Origin: Actinomycetota bacterium
GTDB lineage: Bacteria > Actinomycetota > Actinomycetes > S36-B12 > UBA5976
Length of the DNA: 5,054 bases
NCBI GenBank assembly: GCA_009702945.1
Contig: WLGZ01000077.1
Location: forward strand, 1 to 5,054
Direction: 5' to 3'
Shown here piece after piece: positions 1 to 5,054 of this stretch. Each line of letters opens with the position of its first letter. Positions within the stretch are counted from its first letter, which is position 1. Under the pieces are notes generated by a model. That model had not been told where the DNA came from. It searched no databases and was given only the letters and a program-made list of their open reading frames with translations. Made by a program: the position numbers and the translations under genes.

Positions 1-1688
1 CAGTTGATACCTTCACTGGCATTGCCCGTCCAGTCACCTACTCAATTTCAGACGCTCGTGACCAGGTGTCTTCAACGACTTACACCCCAACTGTCATCGC
101 TCCACCAGTTCCAACGGCTAGCCCAGACACAGTTGAACTGCTACCAGGACAATCAAAGGTATTTAGCTCAATCTTTGATGGCCAAACTGGTGATACTGAT
201 CCAGCTCTTGCAACTAAGGGAACCGGCGCTCCTGACTTAACAAACTCAACCGTTTGCATTATTGATCCAGCAACAAGCGTTTGTGATACCGATGGCATCG
301 TGACTATTGCCGGGCAAGGAACTTACACACTTAACCCAACTACTGGAATCGTTACCTACGCGGCTGTGTCATCAGCAACCCCAGGTGCAAAGACTCCAGT
401 TACTTACCAAATCACTGACGGACTTGGTCGCTCGGTGACCTCAACGCTAACTCCAACTATTACTCCGCCTCCAGTTGCAAACCCTGATTTCTCAACTGGT
501 GTTCAGGGCGCAATTCAAACGCTGTCTCCGGTTGGTAATGACCGACCAGGCGGGGGAGCTTCAACTGAACTATTCCCTGATACTCGAGTCCAGGTTCCAA
601 GTGGCATTTTCTTGTGCGCTGCTAACCAGCCACCACCTGACTGTGCGGCAACAACTGTTGAAGTGTTTGAAAATGGTGTAAAACTTGGCGTACTCACAGT
701 TGCAGCAACAGGTCTGGTTACCTTCACACCGGAACCAAACTTCATTGGAACCACACCAGCAATTGGTTACCAGCTTCCAGATAACTTAGGCCAAAAGGCA
801 TACTCAACAATCACGATCACGGTGCTGCCACCGCCAGCCCCATCGGCAACCATTGACACCGGCTCGGCTGAGTACAACAAACCAGTAACGCTTAAGCCTT
901 GGATGAATGACTCTGCTGGCGCTGTTCCAGATGGATCAAGTGTGGCTGCCCCAAGTTTGATGGCAACATCAATCAAGCTTTGTGATGACAACTCAACATT
1001 TGTTGCAATGTCTGGAACTCCTGCTGATTGCACGGCGACCAAGGTTAAGACGATCGAAGGTACTTACGAAGTTAATGCCACAACTGGTGAAGTGGTCTTC
1101 ACACCGGTTAATGGTTTCACTGGCACAGTTAAATACCCACCGACTTACCAGATCTGGAATAACTGGACAGGCTCAGGCGGCGCTAAATCAGCAACTGCGC
1201 TGTTGGTTCCAACAATTGCTCCACCAGGCGCCCCTGCTGCAACCGTTGATATCACAAAGACAAAGCCAGGAACTTCCGTTGTTCTAAATCCAGTCTCAAA
1301 CGATAAGCCAGGAACAGCAGCACTAGATCCAACAACGATTCGACTATGTGGTGCTGGTGAAATTTCCCCAGCTTGCACCCAGATGTCGGTAACAACTCTT
1401 GATGGACTCTATGTTGTTGAGCCAACAACAGGTCAGGTCACTTTCACACCGCGTGATGGTTTCACCGGTCAAGCCACAATCCCTTACATCATCAAAGATG
1501 GCCTGGGAATGATGGCAAATGCCAACTTGATTATCACGGTTGAAGACACAGCAGTAGTACCAGTCGTTAAGAAGACCAAGGTTGGCCTAGCTAAGACCGG
1601 TGGCGCTCGACCTGATCTATTGCTTCTGCTTGGCATCTTGGCATTGGTTGGCGCAGGTGGGCTTCGTGTTGCTAGCCGTAAGCGATAG
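1..1688 (+). CDS. CshA-type fibril repeat surface protein with LAKTG sortase signal (5' partial)
   Basis: This is a secreted, wall-anchored repeat protein. The frame is open to the left edge (first whole codon at position 3), so the signal peptide and N-terminus lie outside; 561 residues are visible. The GTG at 66 is internal, because the residues before it (VTYSISDARDQ) already match the repeat pattern. There is a repeat tail (residues 1-31) and four full repeats at about 32-153, 154-274, 275-405 and 406-513. Each carries a 'tGtVtFTP..gFtG' core, then 'pvtYqitDglG' and a closing 'TPTI/V' strand followed by PP. This is the pattern of CshA-type fibril repeats, known from streptococcal fibrillar adhesins. 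Each full repeat also has a cysteine pair. The C-terminus has LAKTG (529-533), a hydrophobic helix (about 539-554) and the tail RKR, a class E sortase signal. Adhesion or a fibrillar surface layer is likely; the ligand is unknown. Confidence 0.87.
   Translation, partial: VDTFTGIARPVTYSISDARDQVSSTTYTPTVIAPPVPTASPDTVELLPGQSKVFSSIFDGQTGDTDPALATKGTGAPDLTNSTVCIIDPATSVCDTDGIVTIAGQGTYTLNPTTGIVTYAAVSSATPGAKTPVTYQITDGLGRSVTSTLTPTITPPPVANPDFSTGVQGAIQTLSPVGNDRPGGGASTELFPDTRVQVPSGIFLCAANQPPPDCAATTVEVFENGVKLGVLTVAATGLVTFTPEPNFIGTTPAIGYQLPDNLGQKAYSTITITVLPPPAPSATIDTGSAEYNKPVTLKPWMNDSAGAVPDGSSVAAPSLMATSIKLCDDNSTFVAMSGTPADCTATKVKTIEGTYEVNATTGEVVFTPVNGFTGTVKYPPTYQIWNNWTGSGGAKSATALLVPTIAPPGAPAATVDITKTKPGTSVVLNPVSNDKPGTAALDPTTIRLCGAGEISPACTQMSVTTLDGLYVVEPTTGQVTFTPRDGFTGQATIPYIIKDGLGMMANANLIITVEDTAVVPVVKKTKVGLAKTGGARPDLLLLLGILALVGAGGLRVASRKR
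1587..1685 (+). other. C-terminal cell-wall sorting signal (LAKTG, membrane helix, basic tail)
   Basis: LAKTG is encoded at 1587-1601. It is followed by a short spacer (GARPD), about 16 hydrophobic residues rich in Leu, Gly and Ala, and the tail SRKR just before the stop codon. Ala at the second motif position, instead of the Pro of classical LPxTG, is the known preference of actinobacterial class E sortases. The next gene encodes such a sortase. Confidence 0.88.
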
Positions 1689-1715
1689 TAGTTCGCCAAC
1701 AGTTTGGTCTAAGTC

Positions 1716-1720
1716 AAGAG
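1716..1720 (+). promoter_or_regulatory. Weak ribosome binding site of the sortase gene
   Basis: AAGAG lies 6 bases before the ATG at 1727, in the 38-bp gap after the surface-protein gene. It is only a partial match to the Shine-Dalgarno consensus, but the spacing is good and it supports this start. No promoter-like pair is evident in the gap, which fits co-transcription with the upstream gene. Confidence 0.5.
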
Positions 1721-1726
1721 TGACTC

Positions 1727-3148
1727 ATGGCATTTGATCGAATCCAATTCGACCCGAACTCGGTTCCATTGCGCTCTGACTTACGCGTCCTAGCAACAAT
1801 CAGATTTCCGGGTGAGCCTGACCGATCTATCTATTTAGACGCTAATGGACCAAAAGAAGGGGTTAAGCGTTCCGACTACATCTCGGAAACAAACGAACCC
1901 CAGCTCTTCAAACAAGATGACGTTTCAGTGGTTTCCAACTGGCCAAGGTTTGGCGGCCCTCACATAGTTGTGTTGCCAGAAGGTCAGCGACTGTTACTAG
2001 GACAGCTTGCTGAAGGCGCAACCGTTGATGTATCCCTTTGGCGCAAGTTCATCATGGCCCAAACTTTTTCAAATCGAATTTTGGTAGCTGCAACTGGTAA
2101 CGGAATTGCGGCATTCCAACCACGACCAGGAACGGCTACAACTCCAAAAGCCGAAACTATCTATAGGGATTCCAAACAGGAAAAGAATGTCCAAGACATC
2201 CTCAATTCCATTCCTGAAGTGGCAGTAAAACCAGCAATCCCGGTGGTGGCCGAAGTGTCAGTTTCACCTCCTTATATAGAGGTATCAAATGAACCTGAAG
2301 AACTCGAGGAAAATCCAAGTGAAATAACGGAAATTCAGCCCGAGATCGTAGTTGAATCTTTGCCAGAGCCAGAGCCAGAGCCAGCCAAGTTAAGTGAACC
2401 GGTTGTAACTTCCCTTTCAGTAAGTGAACCGGTTGCAATAGACGAATATGAAGTTCAACCGCGAAAGTCAGCAAAGATTCTGAATGCACTTTCCGATGTG
2501 CTCATAACATTTGCAATCTTTGCCATTATGTTTGCTGGATACCAAACCGTGTGGTCAATGTATGTGTCGCAGTCAAACGTCGCTGAGGCAAAAGCTGAAG
2601 TGCAATTGAAATGGACTGAAGCGCCCGCTGCAGAACCAGAACTTCATAAAGGTTTTGCTCTCATCTACATTCCACGCTTGAAAGATAAAGTTTGGGAATT
2701 GCCGATCACGCGAGGTGTTGATCCTGACGATTTGATTTCTGGCCTTGGACATTACCCAGACAATGCGTTACCGGGTGAAAAGGGAAATTTTGCTATGGCT
2801 GGCCATCGCGCAACATATGGTGAACCGCTTGCGAACATCGATCAGCTACGACAAGACGATGAAGTAATCATTCAGACAGCAGGCAATTGGTATGTCTACA
2901 AACTAGTTCTTGATGAAATCGTTGAGCCAGATGCGATGTGGGTATTAGATGCCAATCCCGGTGGAATCGTAAACAAAACTGGTGTGGAAGAAATGATCAC
3001 GTTAACCACATGTCATCCACGTTGGGGTTCAACTGAACGGTGGATTTGGTGGGGAGTACTAACTGAAGTGCTGCCTTATGACCAGATACCTGCGTCAATT
3101 ACTTCTGCGCAAGACGGAACCACTGAACCAGAAGGCGCGGTGCAGTAA
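1727..3148 (+). CDS. Class E sortase with large cytoplasmic N-terminal extension
   Basis: This is a membrane-bound cysteine transpeptidase that cleaves sorting signals between Thr and Gly and joins the protein to the cell wall. It has 473 residues. The sortase domain spans about 308-450 and shows all three catalytic residues: His360 in MAGHRATYG, Cys429 in TLTTCHP and Arg438 in STERWIWW. TLTTCHP followed by a nearby Arg is typical of class E. One membrane helix (about 256-278) precedes the domain, so residues 1-250 should be cytoplasmic. These comprise a probably folded part I do not recognise (about 1-135) and a Pro/Glu-rich linker (about 165-247) with a PEPEPEP run. Class E enzymes usually have a much shorter segment before the helix. 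The gene follows the LAKTG surface protein by 38 bp, so that protein is the likely substrate. The ATG at 1727 is chosen for its position after the previous gene and a weak ribosome binding site. The class is clear; the job of the N-terminal part is not. Confidence 0.93.
   Translation: MAFDRIQFDPNSVPLRSDLRVLATIRFPGEPDRSIYLDANGPKEGVKRSDYISETNEPQLFKQDDVSVVSNWPRFGGPHIVVLPEGQRLLLGQLAEGATVDVSLWRKFIMAQTFSNRILVAATGNGIAAFQPRPGTATTPKAETIYRDSKQEKNVQDILNSIPEVAVKPAIPVVAEVSVSPPYIEVSNEPEELEENPSEITEIQPEIVVESLPEPEPEPAKLSEPVVTSLSVSEPVAIDEYEVQPRKSAKILNALSDVLITFAIFAIMFAGYQTVWSMYVSQSNVAEAKAEVQLKWTEAPAAEPELHKGFALIYIPRLKDKVWELPITRGVDPDDLISGLGHYPDNALPGEKGNFAMAGHRATYGEPLANIDQLRQDDEVIIQTAGNWYVYKLVLDEIVEPDAMWVLDANPGGIVNKTGVEEMITLTTCHPRWGSTERWIWWGVLTEVLPYDQIPASITSAQDGTTEPEGAVQ
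2363..2435 (+). repeat. Short repeats in the sortase linker
   Basis: CCAGAG occurs three times in a row and is followed by CCAG (2363-2384), encoding alternating Pro and Glu. Just after it, TAAGTGAACCGGTTG occurs exactly at 2391-2405 and 2421-2435, a 30-bp period that repeats the residues SEPV every ten codons. Both keep the reading frame and fall in the low-complexity linker before the membrane helix. Confidence 0.8.
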
Positions 3149-3150
3149 AC

Positions 3151-3309
3151 ATGTATTCCTGGATTTGGAGCAAGCTGCCAGGTGGAAAGCTTGCAAAGGC
3201 TTTTATTGCAATTGTGTTGTTGGCTGCGCTTTCGCTGTTCATGTTCACAATCGGTTTTCCAGCAATTGAGCAGTTCTTCAACGTGGATCAAACAACAATT
3301 ACTGAATAA
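3151..3309 (+). CDS. Small single-pass membrane protein downstream of the sortase
   Basis: This is a 52-residue protein of unknown function. The ATG lies two bases after the sortase stop codon, so translation is probably coupled; no strong ribosome binding site is visible. The N-terminus is short, aromatic and basic (MYSWIWSKLPGGKLAK). It is followed by one hydrophobic helix (about residues 17-36) and then FPAIEQFF, with a polar C-terminal tail ending TTITE. From memory, short proteins of this layout (W-x-W near the start, 'LPG', one helix, then an 'FP..e' motif) occur beside class E sortase genes in other actinobacteria. I could not verify this here. The tight spacing and the gene-like, non-random composition make it a real gene. 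A role in assembling or placing the sortase is a guess. Confidence 0.77.
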   Translation: MYSWIWSKLPGGKLAKAFIAIVLLAALSLFMFTIGFPAIEQFFNVDQTTITE

Positions 3310-3311
3310 AA

Positions 3312-3329
3312 ATGGCGGTATCGGTGGGA
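3312..3329. repeat. 18-bp exact copy of the tRNA-Ser 3' end (att-like direct repeat)
   Basis: The 18 bases at 3312-3329 are identical to 3415-3432, which hold the encoded CCA, the discriminator base, the 3' acceptor strand and the start of the T arm of the tRNA-Ser gene. The copies are in the same orientation, 103 bp apart, and flank the terminator. Duplicated tRNA 3' ends are a usual trace of site-specific integration, but no integrase or mobile gene is in the window. A decayed tRNA copy is the other explanation. Confidence 0.8.
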
Positions 3330-3373
3330 ACCGTCGCTTGCTCGCGCAAGCTCCTCCCAAATCCCGGCAATAC
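3313..3373 (-). other. tRNA-like structured element or possible small RNA
   Basis: Read on the minus strand, GTATTG (3373-3368) pairs with CGATAC (3323-3318). TGGGA pairs with TCCCA inside that, and GCTTGC pairs with GCAAGC around a GCGA tetraloop (3351-3336). The 3' end reads ACCGCCA, as in the neighbouring tRNA, and runs into TTTTTATT. The outer stem needs a T-G wobble that exists only on the minus strand, and the loop is GNRA type only on that strand, so minus-strand RNA is favoured. It lacks D and anticodon arms and is not a working tRNA. It could be a remnant, a second terminator or a small RNA. Confidence 0.4.
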
Positions 3374-3375
3374 AA

Positions 3376-3414
3376 AATAAAAAACCCTTTGACCTGAAGG
3401 TCAAGGGATTTTTC
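3376..3414. terminator. Bidirectional intrinsic terminator between convergent units
   Basis: CCCTTTGACC (3385-3394) pairs with GGTCAAGGG (3399-3407) around a TGAA loop, with one bulged T. It is flanked by an A-run on the left and a T-run on the right, so both strands give a stem followed by U residues. It closes the sortase operon on the plus strand and the tRNA-Ser transcript on the minus strand. Confidence 0.9.
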
Positions 3415-3415
3415 A

Positions 3416-3505
3416 TGGCGGTATCGGTGGGATTTGAACCCACGGTGCGCTTGCACGCACACAACTTTTCGAGAGTTGCACCTTCGGCCGCTCGGACACG
3501 ATACC
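3416..3505 (-). tRNA. tRNA-Ser (anticodon CGA), CCA encoded
   Basis: The gene encodes a serine tRNA reading the codon UCG. The acceptor stem GGTATCG pairs with CGATACC, followed by discriminator G and an encoded CCA. The anticodon stem CAACT/AGTTG encloses the loop CTCGAAA, with the CGA anticodon at 3471-3469. The long variable arm (GTGCG/CGCAC) is the hallmark of a class II tRNA. The T arm is GTGGG/CCCAC with a TTCAAAT loop. Length is 90 nt with CCA. It lies 45 bp downstream of tadA on the same strand and could share its transcript; I see no convincing promoter in the gap. The bidirectional terminator follows directly. Confidence 0.97.
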
Positions 3506-3550
3506 GAGATCAAGATTACTAGTTATTGAATGACAACCGAAATCGTTAAC

Positions 3551-4009
3551 CTATCGTTGGGCTTTGAAAAACTCACTCAAGATCCCACCACATTCATCTG
3601 CCAATACACCTGAAACAACTTCTGGCCGGTGTGGCAATCGACGATCTCGAACCACATCCCAAAGTGATCCGACTGCGCCAGCTTTATCGTCAAAGGCACC
3701 AAAAACAATTCGTCCAATTCGAGCCTGCACTGCAGCGCCAGCACACATAGTGCAAGGTTCGAGTGTCACAACCAATGTGTGATCATCGAGTCGCCATGAG
3801 CCATATGCGCTAGCAGCTTCCCGCATTGCGACAATCTCAGCATGATTCATCGGATCGTTATCAATTTCACGAGTGTTAAAACCTTGCCCAACAATTTCTC
3901 CAGCTGGATTTAGCACTACTGCGCCCACAGGAACATCACCCTGTTGCGAAGCTTTTGCAGCGAGTTCTAACGACTTGCGCATTGCTTCAATAAACACGGG
4001 GTTTGACAT
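3551..4009 (-). CDS. tadA: tRNA-specific adenosine deaminase TadA
   Basis: TadA converts adenosine 34 of tRNA-Arg(ACG) to inosine so that one tRNA reads several CGN codons; it acts in the cytoplasm as a zinc-dependent homodimer. The 152-residue protein has the full cytidine/deoxycytidylate deaminase-type core: His56 and Glu58 in NHAEIVAMREA, and Cys86 and Cys89 in EPCTMCAGA. The PVGAVV strand lies near residue 30, and the C-terminal EFFK.R end is typical. Length and order match bacterial TadA. The nearby tRNA is a serine tRNA, not its substrate, so the neighbourhood looks like housekeeping. The start is less certain than the identity. The ATG at 4009 gives a TadA-like N-terminus but its AAGG lies only one base upstream, which may mean leaderless or weak initiation. 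Met10 (ATG at 3982) is an alternative. Confidence 0.96.
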   Translation of the reverse strand: MSNPVFIEAMRKSLELAAKASQQGDVPVGAVVLNPAGEIVGQGFNTREIDNDPMNHAEIVAMREAASAYGSWRLDDHTLVVTLEPCTMCAGAAVQARIGRIVFGAFDDKAGAVGSLWDVVRDRRLPHRPEVVSGVLADECGGILSEFFKAQR

Positions 4010-4038
4010 GCCTTGATTGTTTCACGTTTAGCCTCAAG

Positions 4039-4067
4039 TTTTCATACCTGGAAATCGTTGCTATTCT
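4039..4067 (+). promoter_or_regulatory. Probable sigma-70-type promoter of the riboswitch transcript
   Basis: TATTCT (4062-4067) fits a -10 box, and TTTTCA (4039-4044) is a 4-of-6 match to a -35 box at 17-bp spacing. The predicted start, near 4074, falls exactly where the aptamer begins, which supports the call. Only 63 bp separate tadA from the aptamer, so tadA must use an overlapping divergent promoter or none of its own here. Confidence 0.5.
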
Positions 4068-4072
4068 TTGAA

Positions 4073-4183
4073 CAGGTCAAGAGTGATAGCGATAAGTCCC
4101 GGCTAGCTATCCGACAACCCTTGCAGACCGCGATGGGGTGCCTCCGGATGAGGACCTGGCCACGTAAGTGGCAAGCGCGGGTC
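4073..4183 (+). ncRNA. SAM-IV type S-adenosylmethionine riboswitch aptamer
   Basis: This is a cis-acting RNA that binds S-adenosylmethionine and lowers expression of the gene downstream. The visible helices are P1 CAGGTC/GACCTG (4073-4078 with 4153-4158), P2 GATAGC/GCTATC (4085-4090 with 4106-4111) and P3 ACCC/GGGT (4117-4120 with 4136-4139). A hairpin lies 3' of P1, GCCAC-GTAA-GTGGC (4159-4172). Two pseudoknots can form: the P2 loop CCGG (4099-4102) with CCGG (4144-4147), and the P3 loop CCGCG (4128-4132) with CGCGG (4176-4180). The second pseudoknot and the hairpin outside P1 set SAM-IV apart from SAM-I. The 'GACAACCC...GGGGTGCC' core and 'GCAAGCGCGGGTCC' end match SAM-IV as I recall it. 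The related SAM-I/IV variant is the main alternative. Confidence 0.9.
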
Positions 4184-4250
4184 CATCACAGGGCCCAACA
4201 TGGGTGAACAACCGTTGACTCATGCCACCTGAAGTATCAAGGAGACAAGC
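4184..4250 (+). promoter_or_regulatory. Leader after the aptamer (likely expression platform) with ribosome binding site
   Basis: No stem followed by a T-run is present, so control is more likely at translation than at termination. AAGGAG (4239-4244) lies 6 bases before the GTG at 4251 and is a strong ribosome binding site that fixes the start. CCTGA (4228-4232) can pair with TC-A-AGG (4237-4242), hiding part of that site. GGGTG (4202-4206) can instead pair with CACCT (4226-4230). The ribosome binding site is clear; the switching model is inference. Confidence 0.55.
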
Positions 4251-5054
4251 GTGAAAAACGCATCAACACGTCGATTTGGCATTGCTCTAGTTGCAGCATC
4301 AGCGCTGCTTCTTTCCGCATGCTCATCGTCATCAGAAACAGCAGCATCCTCAGCACCAACTGCAGCCGAAACCGCTGCTAGTGCATGTGCACCAGAGAGT
4401 TTGCAGACACTAACAACAGGCAAGCTTGCAATCGCAACTGGCGAACCTGCTTACTACCCATGGGTCATCGACGATGCCCCTGAATCAGGCGCAGGCTTTG
4501 AAGCAGCAGTTGCGTACGCAGTTGCTACTGAACTTGGTTTCGCAGCTGAAGACGTATCTTGGGTTCGCACCACATTTGATGGCGCAATCACCCCAGGTGC
4601 AAAGGACTTCGATTTCAACTTGCAGCAGTTCTCAATCACTGAAGAACGCAAAGCAGCTGTTGACTTCTCAAGCCCTTACTACTCAGCACCACAGGCAATC
4701 GTTTCCTACACTGGCAGCCCAATCGAAGGTCTAACAACCATCGAAGAACTTAAGGGTGCAAAGCTTGGAGCAGGTGTTGGTACAACATCTCTAGATGCAA
4801 TCTCAACTGTGTTCGGTTCCGAACCACAGGCATTCAATGACAACGCTGCTGCAGTAGCTGCGCTTAAGAACGGTCAGATCGACGGTATCGTCGTTGACCT
4901 TCCAACAGCGTTCTACCTATCGGGCGTAGAAGTTGAAGGCGGCATCATCGTTGGTCAGCTTCCATCAACTGGCGATGGCGACAACTTCGGTTTGTTGCTA
5001 GCCAAGGACAGCCCAATCACATCCTGTGTTTCACAGGCAGTGGATGCTATCCGC
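4251..5054 (+). CDS. Family 3 extracellular solute-binding lipoprotein of an ABC transporter (3' partial)
   Basis: This is a substrate-capturing lipoprotein of an amino-acid-type ABC importer, tethered to the outer face of the membrane. It starts with GTG at 4251 after AAGGAG; 268 residues are visible and the frame is still open at the window edge. It has a basic start (KNASTRR), a hydrophobic stretch and the lipobox LSAC with Cys24, then a Ser/Ala/Thr-rich linker (25-45). The family 3 periplasmic-binding fold begins near TTGKLAIAT. It shows the usual signatures GEPAYYPW, GAGFEAAVAYAVATELG, SITEERKAAVDFSSPYY and the second-lobe GAKLGAGVGTTS and LKNGQIDGIVVD. Cys46 and Cys259 lie at the two ends of the domain and could form a disulfide. 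The SAM-IV aptamer upstream implies a sulfur compound such as methionine as substrate; sequence alone does not show this. Permease and ATPase genes would be expected just beyond the window. Confidence 0.92.
   Translation, partial: MKNASTRRFGIALVAASALLLSACSSSSETAASSAPTAAETAASACAPESLQTLTTGKLAIATGEPAYYPWVIDDAPESGAGFEAAVAYAVATELGFAAEDVSWVRTTFDGAITPGAKDFDFNLQQFSITEERKAAVDFSSPYYSAPQAIVSYTGSPIEGLTTIEELKGAKLGAGVGTTSLDAISTVFGSEPQAFNDNAAAVAALKNGQIDGIVVDLPTAFYLSGVEVEGGIIVGQLPSTGDGDNFGLLLAKDSPITSCVSQAVDAIR
4386..5027 (+). other. Possible disulfide pair in the solute-binding protein (Cys46, Cys259)
   Basis: Apart from the lipobox cysteine, the visible protein has just two cysteines, encoded at 4386-4388 and 5025-5027. 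They flank the binding domain at its N- and C-terminal ends, which usually come together in the first lobe of this fold. A disulfide bridge is therefore plausible, but this is an inference. Confidence 0.4.

Noticed and set aside
66..68. GTG as the start of the repeat protein
   Set aside because: The frame is open to the window edge, and the preceding residues continue the repeat pattern, so this is an internal valine.
3336..3351. GCTTGC-TCGC-GCAAGC hairpin as the plus-strand terminator of the sortase operon
   Set aside because: No T-run follows it on the plus strand. The hairpin at 3385-3407 is a far better terminator, and this stem fits the minus-strand element.
3310..3415. CRISPR-like repeat unit
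   Set aside because: There are only two copies, one of which is the tRNA 3' end, with no further spaced repeats and no cas genes nearby.
3076..3513. Open reading frame of 145 codons on the minus strand
   Set aside because: It runs through the tRNA-Ser gene, the terminator, the small membrane protein and the end of the sortase. The product is rich in Cys, Arg and Ser with no domain pattern, so it is a shadow.
4013..4207. Open reading frame of 64 codons on the plus strand between tadA and the lipoprotein
   Set aside because: It lies across the promoter and the SAM-IV aptamer. The sequence is explained by RNA structure, and the product has no recognisable character.
4426..4734. Open reading frame of 102 codons overlapping the lipoprotein gene
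   Set aside because: It is another frame of the solute-binding protein gene, Gln- and Leu-rich without domain features, and has no plausible ribosome binding site.

Overview
The window looks like a piece of an actinobacterial chromosome (Actinomycetota) of moderate G+C. Four things support this: a SAM-IV type riboswitch, a class of aptamer known mainly from actinobacteria; a class E sortase next to a surface protein ending in an LAxTG signal; actinobacterial-style CshA fibril repeats with paired cysteines; and a tadA / tRNA-Ser pair. The balanced base composition points to a lower-G+C lineage such as the small freshwater actinobacteria rather than a streptomycete. That placement is an inference.

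Left part, plus strand (1-3309): a surface-display operon. It starts inside a gene for a secreted, repeat-built cell-wall protein. Four complete CshA-like repeats and the tail of a fifth are visible, followed by an LAKTG sorting signal, a membrane helix and a basic tail. After 38 bp comes a 473-aa class E sortase (His360, Cys429, Arg438) with an unusually large cytoplasmic N-terminal part. Two bases after its stop codon lies a 52-aa single-pass membrane protein. The simplest reading is that the sortase anchors the repeat protein encoded beside it.

Middle (3310-3550): the operon converges on minus-strand genes across a bidirectional intrinsic terminator. On its right is tRNA-Ser(CGA) with an encoded CCA. 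An exact 18-bp copy of the tRNA 3' end lies on the far side of the terminator. That copy is part of a compact structured element that folds better as minus-strand RNA. It may be an old attachment-site or tRNA remnant, or an undescribed small RNA.

Right part: tadA (minus strand, 3551-4009), the tRNA wobble adenosine deaminase, lies 45 bp upstream of the tRNA gene in its own transcription direction. Divergent from it, a probable promoter at 4039-4067 leads into a SAM-IV riboswitch (4073-4183). The riboswitch precedes a family 3 solute-binding lipoprotein (4251 to the window end), which starts with GTG after a strong ribosome binding site and is cut by the window edge. This makes the transporter a candidate for uptake of methionine or a related sulfur compound.
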